Assembly (NCBI GenBank): GCA_963575745.1 | Contig: CAUYUJ010017993.1 | Span: 453,326-517,325, forward strand | Source of the DNA: Prorocentrum cordatum | Taxonomy: Eukaryota > Sar > Dinophyceae > Prorocentrales > Prorocentraceae | DNA length: 64,000 bases | Direction of reading: 5' to 3' | Notes under the pieces: model-generated | Told to the model about the DNA's origin: nothing | Database searches by the model: none | Seen by the model: the letters and a program-made list of their open reading frames with translations, nothing else | Position numbers and translations under genes: made by a program | Shown here: positions 11,080 to 21,859 of the stretch, in pieces | Layout: each line of letters begins with the position of its first letter | Numbering within the stretch: the first letter of the stretch is position 1

Positions 11080-12535
11080 GGGAACACGTTTGCGGGCCTC
11101 AGTTGGGGGCCGCGCAGGGAGGTCTTGGGGCCATCTTGGGGGTCTCGGGCCGTGTCGGAGCTCGCTTTGGGCTCTGTTGGGCGGCACCTGAGGCCCAGTT
11201 GTCGCTGTCTTCTGCGTGACTTGAAACTCTCTCGGGCTGTCTTAGGGCCTTCTTCGGCGGTCTCTGGCCCTTCTTGGGCCATATGAAGGCCATCCTCGGG
11301 TTCTGTTGGGCGGTGTAGGGGTGATCTGAGAAGGTCCTGGGGCCGTGAAGGGCCGTTCGTGTCCCGAAATGGCGGGAAGAGCAAGAATCCTCCAAAACCT
11401 CCGGGAAACGGTAATTGGTGCATTTTGCGCGGTCCACGGGGCCCTCGAGGCATGTCTCTGGGGCATTTCGAGGCCGTCGTGGGGCTCTGGCCGGATCGGC
11501 TTCAGCTCTCTTGGGCGTCTTTGGGGCCGTCTTGGAGCGATGTGGGGGTCCTGGAGCCGTCGGGGAGCGCTCCAGGGGCGTCCTGGGGCCGTCGGGGAGC
11601 GGCTCAGAGCTCTGGCAGGTCGAAGCCAGCAGAACCGAGAGAGCAGCGGTGAGGCCCCCGATACAGCCAAGGGTGCGGGTGCTGGTATACGTAGGGCCCC
11701 CGAACCGGCTGTAGTGGCCTGCGGGCAATCTCGCCGCGGGCCTGGGTAATGGGTAAGAGATCTCGTGGATGTTGATTGGGATCTCGTGGGTGGCCTCTCG
11801 GGAGCCTCTGGGAGACAGTTTGGGGGCTTCTTGGTAGCAGTTTGGGCGCGTCTTGGGGCATCTTGGGCCCTCTTTTAGAGCCTCTTGGGAGCCTTTTGGG
11901 GCGCTGGGCGGCCTCTGGGGGGCCTCCTGGGGCCTCCTGGGGATGTCTTGGGAGCGTCCTGGCGTTTCTTTGGGTCGTCTTGGGGCTTCCTGGGGGCCTC
12001 TTGGGGTGGAGGCTTGGATTTTTCGGTTCTGGGTCCCTGTCTTGGGCCTCTCTTGGGGCCTTCTTGGGGCCCTCTTGGGCCGTCTTGGACGACTCTTGGG
12101 CCGTCTTGGGGCCCTCTTGGGCCGTCTTGGGGCCGTCTTGAAGGCCTCTTGGGCCGTCTTGGAACGGTCCTGGGGGCCTCTTGGGCGGTCTTGGAGCGTC
12201 GGAAAGCCGAAAAAGCGAGAAGGCCAAAAATATGTTTTGAAAAACAAAGAAAATCAACGATTTTGGCTTCTGCGGCCCCTCTTGGAGGTGCACTTCGAGC
12301 GCGCTGGGGGCCTCGTGGAGGCGTCTTGGGCCGTCTTGAAGGCGTCTGGAAGCCATCTTAAGCGTCTCGGATACACTCTTGGACCGTCTTGGGCCGTCTT
12401 CGGGACCTCCTGAGGCCGTCTTGGAGCGATCTGGGAATCCTGGATCAGTCCGCGAGCGGTCCGGAAGCCTCCTGGGCCCGTCGGGCAGCGGCCCGGAGGC
12501 TCTCCGGTCGGCCCGCGAGCTCTCTGGGCGGCCCG
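11080..12535 (+). repeat. CGTCTTGGG satellite with A-rich spacers
   Basis: Decamer satellite with spacers near 11360-11420 and 12190-12270. The segment 11760-12040 (GTGGATGTTGATTGGGATCT onward) recurs at 21172-21445, where it stops sharply. Confidence 0.8.
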
Positions 12536-12605
12536 GGGCGCTGCCACTGCTTGACCTTTTCGCAAGCGCTTCGCCCGGAATTGTAGTATACCGTCCACGA
12601 ATGCC
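12535..12605 (-). pseudogene. PPR-unit relic
   Basis: The minus strand reads VYYNSGRSACEKVKQWQR, a decayed first half of a PPR unit (compare SYNAGISACEKGEQWQR). It passes directly into satellite and is too short to be functional. Confidence 0.5.
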
Positions 12606-12684
12606 AGAGGATTGAGCGTGCGCTCGCTGCTGCTTCTTGCTTCAGGGTGCGCTGTTTGCTTGATGATCCTGACGGCGTCTGGAG

Positions 12685-12693
12685 CAGCGCTAG

Positions 12694-12725
<32 letters not shown>

Positions 12726-12726
12726 G

Positions 12727-12760
<34 letters not shown>

Positions 12761-12880
12761 TCCAGCACCATCGGCACTAGCAGCAGCAACAGCTGCAGCA
12801 GCAGCTCCAGCAACAACAAAAGCAACGCGGACCTCCGGGGGCCTCCTGGGGGCCTTCTCGTCCTCGTCCTCCTCGTACTT

Positions 12881-12947
<67 letters not shown>

Positions 12948-12949
12948 TG

Positions 12950-12998
<49 letters not shown>

Positions 12999-13127
12999 TC
13001 GTCGTCGTCAACGGCGTCGTCGCCGCTGTCGTCGTCGTCGTCAGGGGATAGAGGGGCAGGGGGGAGCAGGGATGGAGGGGCGGCGGGGTCCAGCAGGCGG
13101 AGCAGCACGAGGCGGAGGGAGAGCAAC

Positions 13128-13165
<38 letters not shown>
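12685..13165 (+). repeat. (GCA)n and (GTC)n microsatellites
   Basis: AGC/GCA repeats cover about 12685-12825 and 13110-13165. TCG/CGTCCT-type repeats cover about 12855-13045. These tracts produce poly-Ser, poly-Asp and poly-Ala pseudo-frames. Confidence 0.9.
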
Positions 13166-13169
<4 letters not shown>

Positions 13170-13242
13170 CGCAGGAACAGGGGGGCGCGAGCAAGGGGCG
13201 GGGAGGAGGAAGGCGAGGGGGAGCGCGCATTTGGCATGGAGA

Positions 13243-13388
13243 AAACCGTACCCCACACCTCTTGGGACACGCTCCGTGCGGGAGGGTCCATGGAAAGGGG
13301 GCCTGGGATGTCTGCGGGTGGTCCAAGCAGGGCTTTTTTGCATCCCCTCCCAGGTGATGCTTATCCCAAGAGGTGTGGGGTGTGGTTT
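13243..13388. mobile_element. MITE-like foldback element, about 145 bp
   Basis: CCCCACACCTCTTGGGA at 13251-13267 is the perfect reverse complement of TCCCAAGAGGTGTGGGG at 13364-13380. Allowing two mismatches the arms extend outward through AAACC/GGTTT to about 25 bp. The interior is about 96 bp with no coding signal. No clear target-site duplication was identified by eye. Confidence 0.6.
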
Positions 13389-14250
13389 CTTCGAATCAGG
13401 GGCGATGCTCCGGAGCAGGAAGGCCCAGGGCACGCTGGCTGCGCAAGGGTGGATGGGCCGACGTGTCCTGAGGAACCCGCGAAGGGGCCACGCTCTTGGG
13501 GTGGAGGCGGGGGGGGAAGGGGCGGTCATGCCTGAGAGGTCCTGGAGTGCACCGTGCTGTAGCAGGCTGTTCCCAGCGGAGGCATCGGGGAAGCGGCGGG
13601 GGGGCCCTCCGATACCCGGGAGGGGGTCCTCGTGGGGCTCTGTGGGAGCCTCTGGAGAACCTCTGCGAGCCTCTGGAGAGCTCTTGGGAGCGCCTCTGGA
13701 GCCTTCTGGGAACCTCTGGAGAGCGCCGGGAGGCCTCTTGGGGGCGCCTCCGGGGCCTTCTGGGGGCGTCTTGGAGCCTTGCTGGCCGTGGAGGGGCCCA
13801 GAGGGGGGGGAAAGGCGTCCCTTGGGGCCGTTTCGGGGGTTCTTGGGCCGTCTTGGGGGCCCCGGGAGCTCGATCGGGGGCCTCTGGGTCGTCTTGAGAA
13901 CTCTCTTGGAGGCCCCCCGGGCAGCATGGGCCCGATTTCGGACGCCCGCAGTGCCATGGTGGGCATCTTGGGGCGGGCGGGAAGAGCACCACCGGAAACG
14001 TCAAAAACCCTAGAGAATATCGACTGTTTTGCGGCCTCGGGGCCCTCGTGGGGGTCCCCTGGGAGCTCCGTGGAAGCTCGCGGGGGCCCTCCGAACCCGT
14101 CCTGGGGCCCTCTCGGGCTCTCTGGGGAGCTTCCGGGAGACTCTCGAGGCCTCCGCGTCGGGGCCCTCATGGGCCGTCCCTGGGCTGTGCCGGGCCGAGA
14201 CGGCGTCACCCCACGGGCGGGACCCCCGGGGCGCCGCCGCAGGTGACCAT
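13389..14250 (+). repeat. GC-rich sequence grading into CGTCTTGGG-type satellite
   Basis: 13389-13610 shows nothing recognisable. 13620-14240 is satellite of CCTCTGGGAGC/CGTCTTGG type with an A-rich spacer at 13980-14045 (AATATCGACTGTTTTGCGG). Confidence 0.6.
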
Positions 14251-14283
14251 CGCTCGCCTTTCTCGCACGCGCAATACCAGGTA

Positions 14284-14677
14284 TTGTAATATAGATGACG
14301 TTGGGCTCTAGCTTCGCCTCCCACATCTCGCTCAGCAGCGCCAGGGCCCGCTGCCACTGCTCGCCCCTCGCGCAAGCGAGGGTCCCAGCACTATAGCTGA
14401 TGACGTCAGGCTCTAGCTTCGCCTCACACATCTCGCTCAGCAGCGCCAGGGCCCGCTGCCACTGCCAGCCCTTCTCGCACGCGCTGATCCCAGCGTTGCA
14501 GCTGACTAGGGCTGACCCGTGGACTCCGTCCACGACATCTTTCTGGAATGGTTCTCGGAGGAACGGCGCACATTGTACCGAAAATCTACAAACACGGCGG
14601 CGGCTCGGGCGGCGGCAGCGGGACCGCGCCTTCGTGTCCGAGCTCTTGCAGCGCTCCAGCAGCTTGGCCCAGCGCAC
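14284..14677 (-). pseudogene. PPR-protein fragment: leader plus two repeats
   Basis: Read on the minus strand: a leader (MRWAKLLERCKSS, Arg-rich stretch), then GVHGSALVSCNAGISACEK and two consecutive PPR units. The units share WQRALALLSEM and end in KLEPDVISYSAG and KLEPNVIY. The frame then enters satellite DNA without a proper C-terminus. Dinoflagellates have very many such PPR proteins. Two units are too few for a working protein, so this is an exon or a dispersed fragment. The leader part also belongs to the dispersed 1.6-1.95 kb repeat. Confidence 0.6.
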
Positions 14678-16455
14678 TGCTCGTTCACCCCCCTCCTATT
14701 GATGGCAGTTTCGAAGTCTCTCGGGGATGTGCGTCGAAGTCGAAGCCCATCTGAGGCGTCTCAGGAGCGTTCGGGGAAGGGCTCGGGAGGCCATCGGGGA
14801 AAGCCACCGAAAGCGCCGGGGAGGCTCGCAAGGATCTACAGGGAGGGCACAAGAGAGCTTCAAGAAAATGTGAAATTCTGTGAAATCTGTAAAGAAGCCG
14901 CTGTTGGGTCGGCCATCACCTCCGGGCGCGCCTTGATGGTGCGATCCAGTCGCATCACCGCCAACGTGAGGGTTTGTTCGCCATGTCCCATTCTGTTCGC
15001 CCAGAGGGTCTGTGGAGGCCTTCGGGCGAACAGAACGGGACAGGGCAAGGAATGGGGAAGACTTGTCCGAATCTCCTGGGCCCCCCAGGTGCTCGTCCGA
15101 AGAATGCGGAGAGGTCCCAGGGTCATATCAATTGGCTGCTGTCCCAGGGGTCCGGTCTGCTTGGCCCGAAGAGTTTGCCAAGGCCCCTGGGGGAACAGAA
15201 TGGCACAGCATATCGGGCAAAGGGGGGCGGTAGCTGGCCTGTCAGACCCGGCGTTCGTCTTCTGCCCAAGCGGCGCGGGGCCCACGGGCCCCAGGGTTGG
15301 CGGCCCGCTGGGTTTCCTCTTGTTCGCCCACAGGGTTGGAGGAGGCCTCCAGGCGAACATAATGGGGCAGGACAATGAATGTGGGACTTGTCGCAAGCTC
15401 CCAGCCCCCCCAAGTGTGCGCCCGAAGGGTGTGGGGCCGCGTTGGCTCCCTCAAAGGGCCGTCTTGGAGCCGTCCAGGCCCGTCTTGAGGGCGCCGTGTA
15501 CCGTGATAGGGGCCGTCTTGGTTCGTCGTGGGCCCCTCATGGGCCGTCCGTAGGCCGTCCTGGGCCCATCGGGGTCCTCGTGGGGCTGTCTTGGAGCCGT
15601 CTGGGACCGTGAGGGGGCCGCCTTGGAGTCGTCTTGGGCCCCTCCTGTGCGCCTCCTTGGGCCGTCCTGGGCCCAGCAGGGGCCGTGTTGGCACCCTCTT
15701 GGGGCTGTCTTGGAGCCGTCTTGAGCCGTCGCAGCGCGCCTTGGGTTGTGCTGGGTCCGTCTTGGCCCGTCTTGGGGCCTTCGAGGGCGTTTCCTCGGAC
15801 CCTCCTGGGACTTTCTGGGGCCTCTTGGTGTATCGGACCGCCGAAACGACGGGAAACGCAAAGGGTGTTACAGGAAGCAATGGAAAATTAACGATCTTGG
15901 GCCAGTCTTGAGGTCCCGACCAAGCGCGTCCTTGGGCCGTCCTGGGCGCGCCCTCCTGGGACCGTCTTGGAGTCGTCTTGGGCCGTCTTGAGCGCGCCTT
16001 GGGCCGTCCTGGGCCCGTCTGGGGCCGTGCTGGCACCCTCGCGGCGAGGAAGCCCGGAGGCGGGCTCGAGGCCTCTTTGGGGCCATTTTGGAAGCTGTTG
16101 GGGCCTCTGTTGGGGCCTCGTTTGGGCTCCTTGGGAGCCTCCTGGGGCCTCTTCGGGGGATTCTTGGCGGCCCCTTGGGGCCTCTTGGGGGCCTGTTTGG
16201 GCCTCCTGGCGCCCTCTTGGGGCGGAATACTCGGATTTTCAGTCCGTGGTCCCCCTCTTGGCCCCCTCTTGGGCCTGTCTTCGGGCCCTCGTGGGCCGTC
16301 TTGAGCGTCTCTTGGGTCGTCTTGGGGCCCTCTTGGGCTGTCTTGGGGCGCTCTTGGAAACCTCTTGGGCCGTTCTGGGGCGCTCTTGGAGGCCTCTTGG
16401 GCCGTCTTCGAGCGTCGGCAAGCGGAAAAGGCGAGAAGGCCAAAATCCTTCCAAA
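14510..16455 (+). repeat. Dispersed 1.6-1.95 kb repeat, copy B
   Basis: Near-identical to copy C (17193-19105) along its length and to copy A (1822-3385) over the first 1.6 kb. The right end lies in AAGGCGAGAAGGCCAAAATC, after which B and C diverge. Relative to C it lacks about 35 bp near 15895 and keeps a segment (about 15058-15125) that C has lost. It contains the best palindrome of the family (14991-15035). Confidence 0.85.
14991..15035. repeat. Palindrome, TTCTGTTCGCCC arms
   Basis: TTCTGTTCGCCC (14991-15002) and GGGCGAACAGAA (15024-15035) are perfect reverse complements around a 21-nt loop. With one mismatch the arms reach CCC/GGG outside. Equivalent palindromes lie in copies A and C (starts at about 2300 and 17670). 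Looser versions around GTTCGCCC...GGCGAACA follow about 330 bp downstream. Confidence 0.75.
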
Positions 16456-17190
16456 ACCGTCGTAAACCGTCCAAAACCTCCTGAGGCGGTCCCCTCGTCG
16501 GCCTCCGTGGCACCTCTTGGGGACCTCTTTTGGGCTCCTGGGGGCCTCTTGGGCCTCTCTGGGCTCGTCTATCGTGCCCCTTGGGCTGTCTTGGGGCCCC
16601 CTAGGGCCTTCTTGGGCGGTTCTCGGGCCGTCTGGGAGCCATCTTGGGCCGCTCTTCGGGCCATCTTGGGCGGTTCTCGGGCCGTCTGGGAGCCTGTCTT
16701 GGGCCGCTCTTCGGGCCATCTTGGGGTCCCGTTGGCCTGTCTTGGGCGCCTCTGGGGCCGTCCTGGGGCCGCCTTGACCGTCTTGGGGCCCTCGTGGACC
16801 GTCTTGGAGCGGTCTTGGATGCCTCGGGGGGGGGGTTCGGAGCGTCGGGAAGCCGAAAAAGCCAGGAAGCAAAAAACCTCGGAAAAAAACAATGAAAATC
16901 AACGATTTTGGCCTCTCGGGGCTCTCTTGGAGCGCCTCTTGGGAGGCCTGTTGGGCCGTCTTGGGGAGCTCTTGGGCCGTCTTGGGCCAATCTCGGGCGT
17001 CTTGGCCGGATCATTGCGCGTCTCGGGGCCCTCTTGGGCGCCTTCGGGGCATCTTGAGCGGAGCCATCGGAGCGGCTCGGAGCCGTCTTTGGGCCGTCGG
17101 GGCGGCCTCCGGAGCGTCTCGGAGCCGTTTCCGGGCATTTGGCGCTTTTTCCTTCTGGCACGCGGTTCCTCCGGCCATATAGTATAGACT
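16456..17190 (+). repeat. CGTCTTGGG satellite
   Basis: Decamer satellite with an A-rich spacer at 16838-16920 (GAAAATCAACGATTTTGGCC). Two tandem copies of a CCGTCTGGGAGC..CGCTCTTCGGGCC block lie at 16625-16720. Confidence 0.8.
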
Positions 17191-17192
17191 AG

Positions 17193-19105
17193 GGCTGACC
17201 CGTGGACTCCGTCCACGACATCTTTCTGGAATGGTTCTCGGAGGAACGGCGCAGATTGTACCGAAAATCTACAAACACGGCGGCGGCTCGGGCGGCGGCA
17301 GCGAGACCGCGCCTTCGTGTCCGAGCTCTTGCAGCGCTCCAGCAGCTTGGCCCAGCGCACTGCTCGTTCACCCCCCTCCTATTGAGGCAGTTTCGAAGTC
17401 TCTCGGGGATGTGCGTCGAAGTCGAAGCCCATCTGAGGCGTCTCAGGAGCGCCCGGGGAAGGGCTCGGGAGGCCATCGGGGAAAGCCACCGAAAGCGCCG
17501 GGGAGGCTCGCAAGGATCTACAGGGAGGGCCCAAGAGAGCTTCAAGAAAATTTGAAATTCTGTAAAATATTTAGAGAAACCGCTGTTGGGTCGGCCATCA
17601 CCTCCGGGCACGCCTTGATGGTGCGATCCAGTCGCATCACCGCCAACGGGAGGGTTTGTTCGCCATGTCCCATTCTGTTCGCCCAGAGGGTCTGTGGAGG
17701 CCTTCGGGCGAACAGAACGGGACAGGGCAAGGAATGAAGGGAAGGTTGTCCTGGGTCATATCAATTGGCTGCTGTGGGTCCCTGGTTGGCCCGAAGAGTT
17801 TGCCAAGGCCCCTGGGGGAACAGAATGGCACAGCATATCGGGCAAAGGGGGGCGGTAGCTGGCCTGTCAGACCCGGCGTTCGTCTTCTGCCCAAGCGGCG
17901 CGGGGCCCACGGGCCCCAGGGTTGGCGGCCCGCTGGGTTTCCTCTTGTTCGCCCACAGGGTTGGAGGAGGCCTCCAGGCGAACAGAATGGGGCAGGACAA
18001 TGAATGTGGGAGACTTGTCGCAAGCTCCCAGCCCCCCCAAGTGTTCGCCCGAAGGGTGTGGGAGGGCCGTCTTGGAGCCGTCTAGGCCCGTCTTGAGGGC
18101 GCCGTTTGCCGTGATGGGGCCGTCTTGGTTCGTCGTGGGCCTCTCATGGGCGCGTCCGTAGGCCGTCCTGAGCCCATCGGGGTCCTTGTTGGCACTATTG
18201 TGGGGCTGTCTTGGAGCCGTCTGGGACCGTGAGGGGGCCGCCTTGGAGTCGTCTTGGGCCCCTCCTGTGCGCCTCCTTGGGCCGTCCTGGGCCCAGCAGG
18301 GGCCGTGTTGGCACCCTCTTGGGGCTGTCTTGGAGCCGTCTTGAGCCGTCGCAGCGCGCCTTGGATTGTGCTGGGTCCGTCTTGGCCCGTCTTGGGGCCT
18401 TCCAGGGCGTTTCCTCGGACCATCCTGGGACTTTCTGGGGCCTCTTGGTGCATCGGACCGCCGAAACGGCGGGAAACGCAAAGGGTGTAACAGAAGCAAT
18501 GGAAAATTAACGATTTTTGCCAGCTGGGGCTCTCTTGCCATCTTGGCCCGTCTTGAGGCCCCGACCGGGCGCGTCCTTGGGCCGTCCTGGGCCCACCCTC
18601 CTGGGACCGTCTTGGAGTCGTCTTGGGCCGTCTTGAGCGCGCCTTGGGCCGTCCTGGGCCCGTCTGGGGCCGTGTTGGCACCCTCGCGGCGAGGAAGCTC
18701 GGAGGCGGGCTCGAGGCCTCTTTGGGGCCATTTTGGAAGCTGTTGGGGCCTCTGTTGGGGCCTCGTTTGGGCTCCTTGGGAGCCTCCTGGGGCCTCTTCG
18801 GGGGATTCTTGGCGGCCCCTTGGGGCCTCTTGGGGGCCTGTTTGGGCCTCCTGGCGCCCTCTTGGAGCGGAATGCTCGGATTTTCGGTCCGTGGTCCCCC
18901 TCTTGGCCCCCTCTTGGGCCTGTCTTCGGGCCCTCGTGGGCCGTCTTGAGCGTCTCTTGGGTCGTCTCGGGGCCCTCTTGGGTTGTCTTGGGGCGCTCTT
19001 GGAAACCTCTTGGGCCGTTCTGGGGCGCTCTTGGAGGCCTCTTGGGCCGTCTTCGAGCGTCGGAAAGCGGAAAAGGCGAGAAGGCCAAAATCCTTCCAAA
19101 ACCGC
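17193..19105 (+). repeat. Dispersed 1.6-1.95 kb repeat, copy C
   Basis: Begins GACCCGTGGACTCCGTCCAC and ends in the A-rich AAGGCCAAAATCCTTCC segment. Its left part reads on the minus strand as the MRWAKLLERCKSS leader (17185-17360) without following PPR units. About 65-90 bp present in A and B are missing near 17737, and about 20 bp near 18062. Confidence 0.85.
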
Positions 19106-19304
19106 CGTAAAGTGGATGATTTTGGCCGCTCGGGGCCCTCGGGGAATACGCTTGCAGGCCCCATGTGCCGTCTTGGAGACCTCTGTGAGCCCGTCTTCGG
19201 CTCTGCGGCCGATCATGCAGCGTCTCGGAGCCGGGGTCCTCTGGGGCCGTTTCTAGCCATTTGGCTGGATTTCCTTCCGGCACGCGGTTCCTCCTGCCAT
19301 ATAG

Positions 19305-19560
19305 TATAGATGACGTTGGGCTGCATATTCGCCTCCCGCATCTCGCTCAGCAGCGCCAGGGCCCGCTGCCACTGCTCGCCCTTCTCGCACGCGCTGATCC
19401 CAGCACTATAGCTGATGACGTTGGGCTCCAGCTTCGCCGCCCACATCTCGCTCAGCAGCGCCAGGGCCCGCTGCCACTGCTCGCCCTTCGTGCACGCGCT
19501 GATCCCAGCGTTGTAGCTGACTAGGGCTGACCCGCGGCCTCCGGCCGCGGATTTTGCCCG
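19305..19560 (-). pseudogene. PPR-protein fragment, two repeats
   Basis: The minus strand reads GGRGSALVSYNAGISACTK, then two PPR units ending KLEPNVISYSAGISACEK and NMQPNVIYT. It ends in satellite at the right-hand end of repeat copy C. This is the third PPR fragment of the same type and strand within 10 kb, consistent with spread of a PPR exon together with satellite DNA. Confidence 0.6.
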
Positions 19561-20060
19561 CCCTGGCGTGGACGTGGAAGTGGAGCGTCTCTGGGGCCTC
19601 GCGGGTAAGGGGAGGTTGGAGGGGACGGCGTGGATGGAGGTGGCCGCTGGACGGGGAGGTGGGCGAGGGATGCAGGCAAGCAGGCCTGAAGGCAGGAACG
19701 CGGTGGTGGAGGCGGTGTTACTGGAAGCGCACCCATGTGGGCATGACAAGGTGTGGACAGAAGCTGTTTCTGACGCCGCAGTCTGTGTTCATCATAGCTT
19801 CTGCGGGGAAGGTAGCCGTGAGAAGTTTACCTGCTCTCCGCCGGGGCCGAATGATAATTTCATCTGGCAGTGTGGTGACAATGGGGCCAGTGGGCGCGGC
19901 CTAGCCTGCAAGAGGGCCGCGAGACGGAACTCCTCCAAGAAGAGCCCCAATGCGAGGACACGAATCGACTTTTCGAGCGCACCTCCCCAAGACGTCCCCA
20001 AATAGCGCAGAGATGGCTCCCAGAGGGTCCAAGAAGCCTCCAAAACGATGCTGGAAGTTC
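19561..20060. other. No recognised gene
   Basis: More complex sequence than its surroundings. A plus frame at 19568-20005 includes GHDKVWTEAVSDAAVCVHHS and a Cys-containing tail, but no family is recognised and codon use is not convincing. Confidence 0.3.
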
Positions 20061-21445
20061 GACGCTCTCCAAGAGAGAAGCATCCAAGGCCTCTCGGGGG
20101 CCGCTTGGGGGCATCTTTTCGTCCTCCTGGGGGTGGGTCTCTCGGAGCCCTCTTGGGCAATCTGAAGTGCATCTTGGGCCGTCTTGGGGCGATGTGGGGC
20201 CGTTTCGGGCGCCTCTCGGACAATATTGGGACAGTCTTGAGGCCATCTTGAACCAATATTGGGCGCTCCTGGGGCTGTCTTTGGTGTTTCTTGAGCCGTC
20301 TCGGGACCCTCGGGAACCGTCCTGGACGGCCCGGAGACCGTCTTCGAGACTGTCCAAACGGAAAAGCTCGGAGACGGGGCGGCGGGGGCCTTTACAGCCG
20401 TCTTGGAGACGGGGCGGTGGGGCCGTCGTGGGCCATTCTCAACTGCTCTTGGGGCTGTCTTGGGTGCGTCTTGGGCCGTCTCGGGCGCCTCTGGAGCCGT
20501 CCCGGGGCAGTGTGTGGCCCTTTGGGCGCCCTCATGGGGGCGTCTGGGCGCGTCTTGGGGCGAGCTGGGGGGCCTGTATAGCCTCCTGGACGCTGCGAGG
20601 ACGAAAAAACAAGATATATCGAAAAATGTACGTCTCCCGTCGGGACTGACGGTTTGGGCCTCTCGGGGCTCTCCTGGAGGCCCTCCTGGGCAGTCTTCGG
20701 AGCCTCCTGGCCTGCCTTGGGGGCCTCTGGGGCTGTCGTGGGGCCCCCAAGGGTGCTCTGAGGCCGTCTTGGCGCTCCATGGAGCCTCTCGGAACCGTTT
20801 CGTTGGCCATTCTTGGGCGCTCTTGGGGCTGTCTTGGGTGCGTCCTGGGCCGTCTCGGGCGCCTCTGGAACCGTCCCAGGGCCGTGCGGGGCCCTTTGGA
20901 GGCGTCTTGGCGCGTTTTGGGGCGACGCAATGGGGCAATGTTTGCCTCTGGGGTCCCTCCTGGGGGTCCTGGTTTGGGGTCCTCGGGGGCCGGTTTGGGC
21001 ACCTCTTGGGCCATCTTGGGGTTCCCTGGGCCGTCTGGGGACGCGCTTGGAAGCCTGTTGGGCCGTCTTGGGGCGGTCTTGTGGGTGTCTTCGGCCGTCT
21101 TGGAGCGTCGGCTAGCCGAGAAGGCGAGAAGGCAAAACTCATTCAAAAAAACATTGAACAATTAGAGATCACGTGGATGTTGATTGGGATCTCGTGGGTG
21201 GCCTCTCGGGAGCCTTTGGGAGACAGTTTGGGGGCTTCTTGGTAGCAGTTTTGGGGCGTCTTGGGGCCTCTTGGGCCCTCTTTAGGGGCCTCCCGATGGC
21301 CTTTTAGGGCGCTTGGCGGCCTCTGGGGGGCCTCCTGGGGCCTCCTGGGGATGTCTTGGGAGCGCCCTGGCGTTTCTTTGGGGCGTCTCGGGGCTTCCGG
21401 GGGGCCTCTTGGGGTGGAGGCATGGATTTTTCGGTTCCGGGTCAT
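20061..21445 (+). repeat. CGTCTTGGG satellite ending in a sharp junction
   Basis: Contains a diverged relative of the 513-bp unit (about 20150-20480) and a copy of 11760-12040 at 21172-21445. At about 21446 the match to that copy stops within GGTTC(C/T)GGGTC and unrelated sequence starts (ATCAACAAGCC). This is a plausible left insertion border of the hairpin-rich locus. Confidence 0.75.
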
Positions 21446-21859
21446 CAACAAGCCGGAATTAGATAGGAATTCTGTTATTTCGACCCCCCTCTGTCACAGA
21501 GGGGCGCTGAGATGGCCCCCCTCTGTCGCGGAGGGGCTCGTTCTGGGTGCTCTTCTGCCGCGGGGCCTCCCGCTACGACTGGAGACGATAGAAGGGGTGA
21601 AACATGTGATGGCGGGATGGGGGGCCGGGGAGGGGGAAGGAAAAGAAATCGATGAAGGAGAGGAGGCAACGACAGCACCGATGACAGCACCGTTTGTTTT
21701 TCCTGTCCCGCTCGGGCAGCGGTCGCCGAGCACGAAGGCGCGCGCGACCCGCCGCCGCTCACGCTGCACTGCCATGGCCGCTGCTGCTGCGGAGGGGCGA
21801 TGTTCGGCCGATGGGGCTTCCCTCCCGCTGCTGCGGAGGGGCGGCCCCTGCGCGACGAT

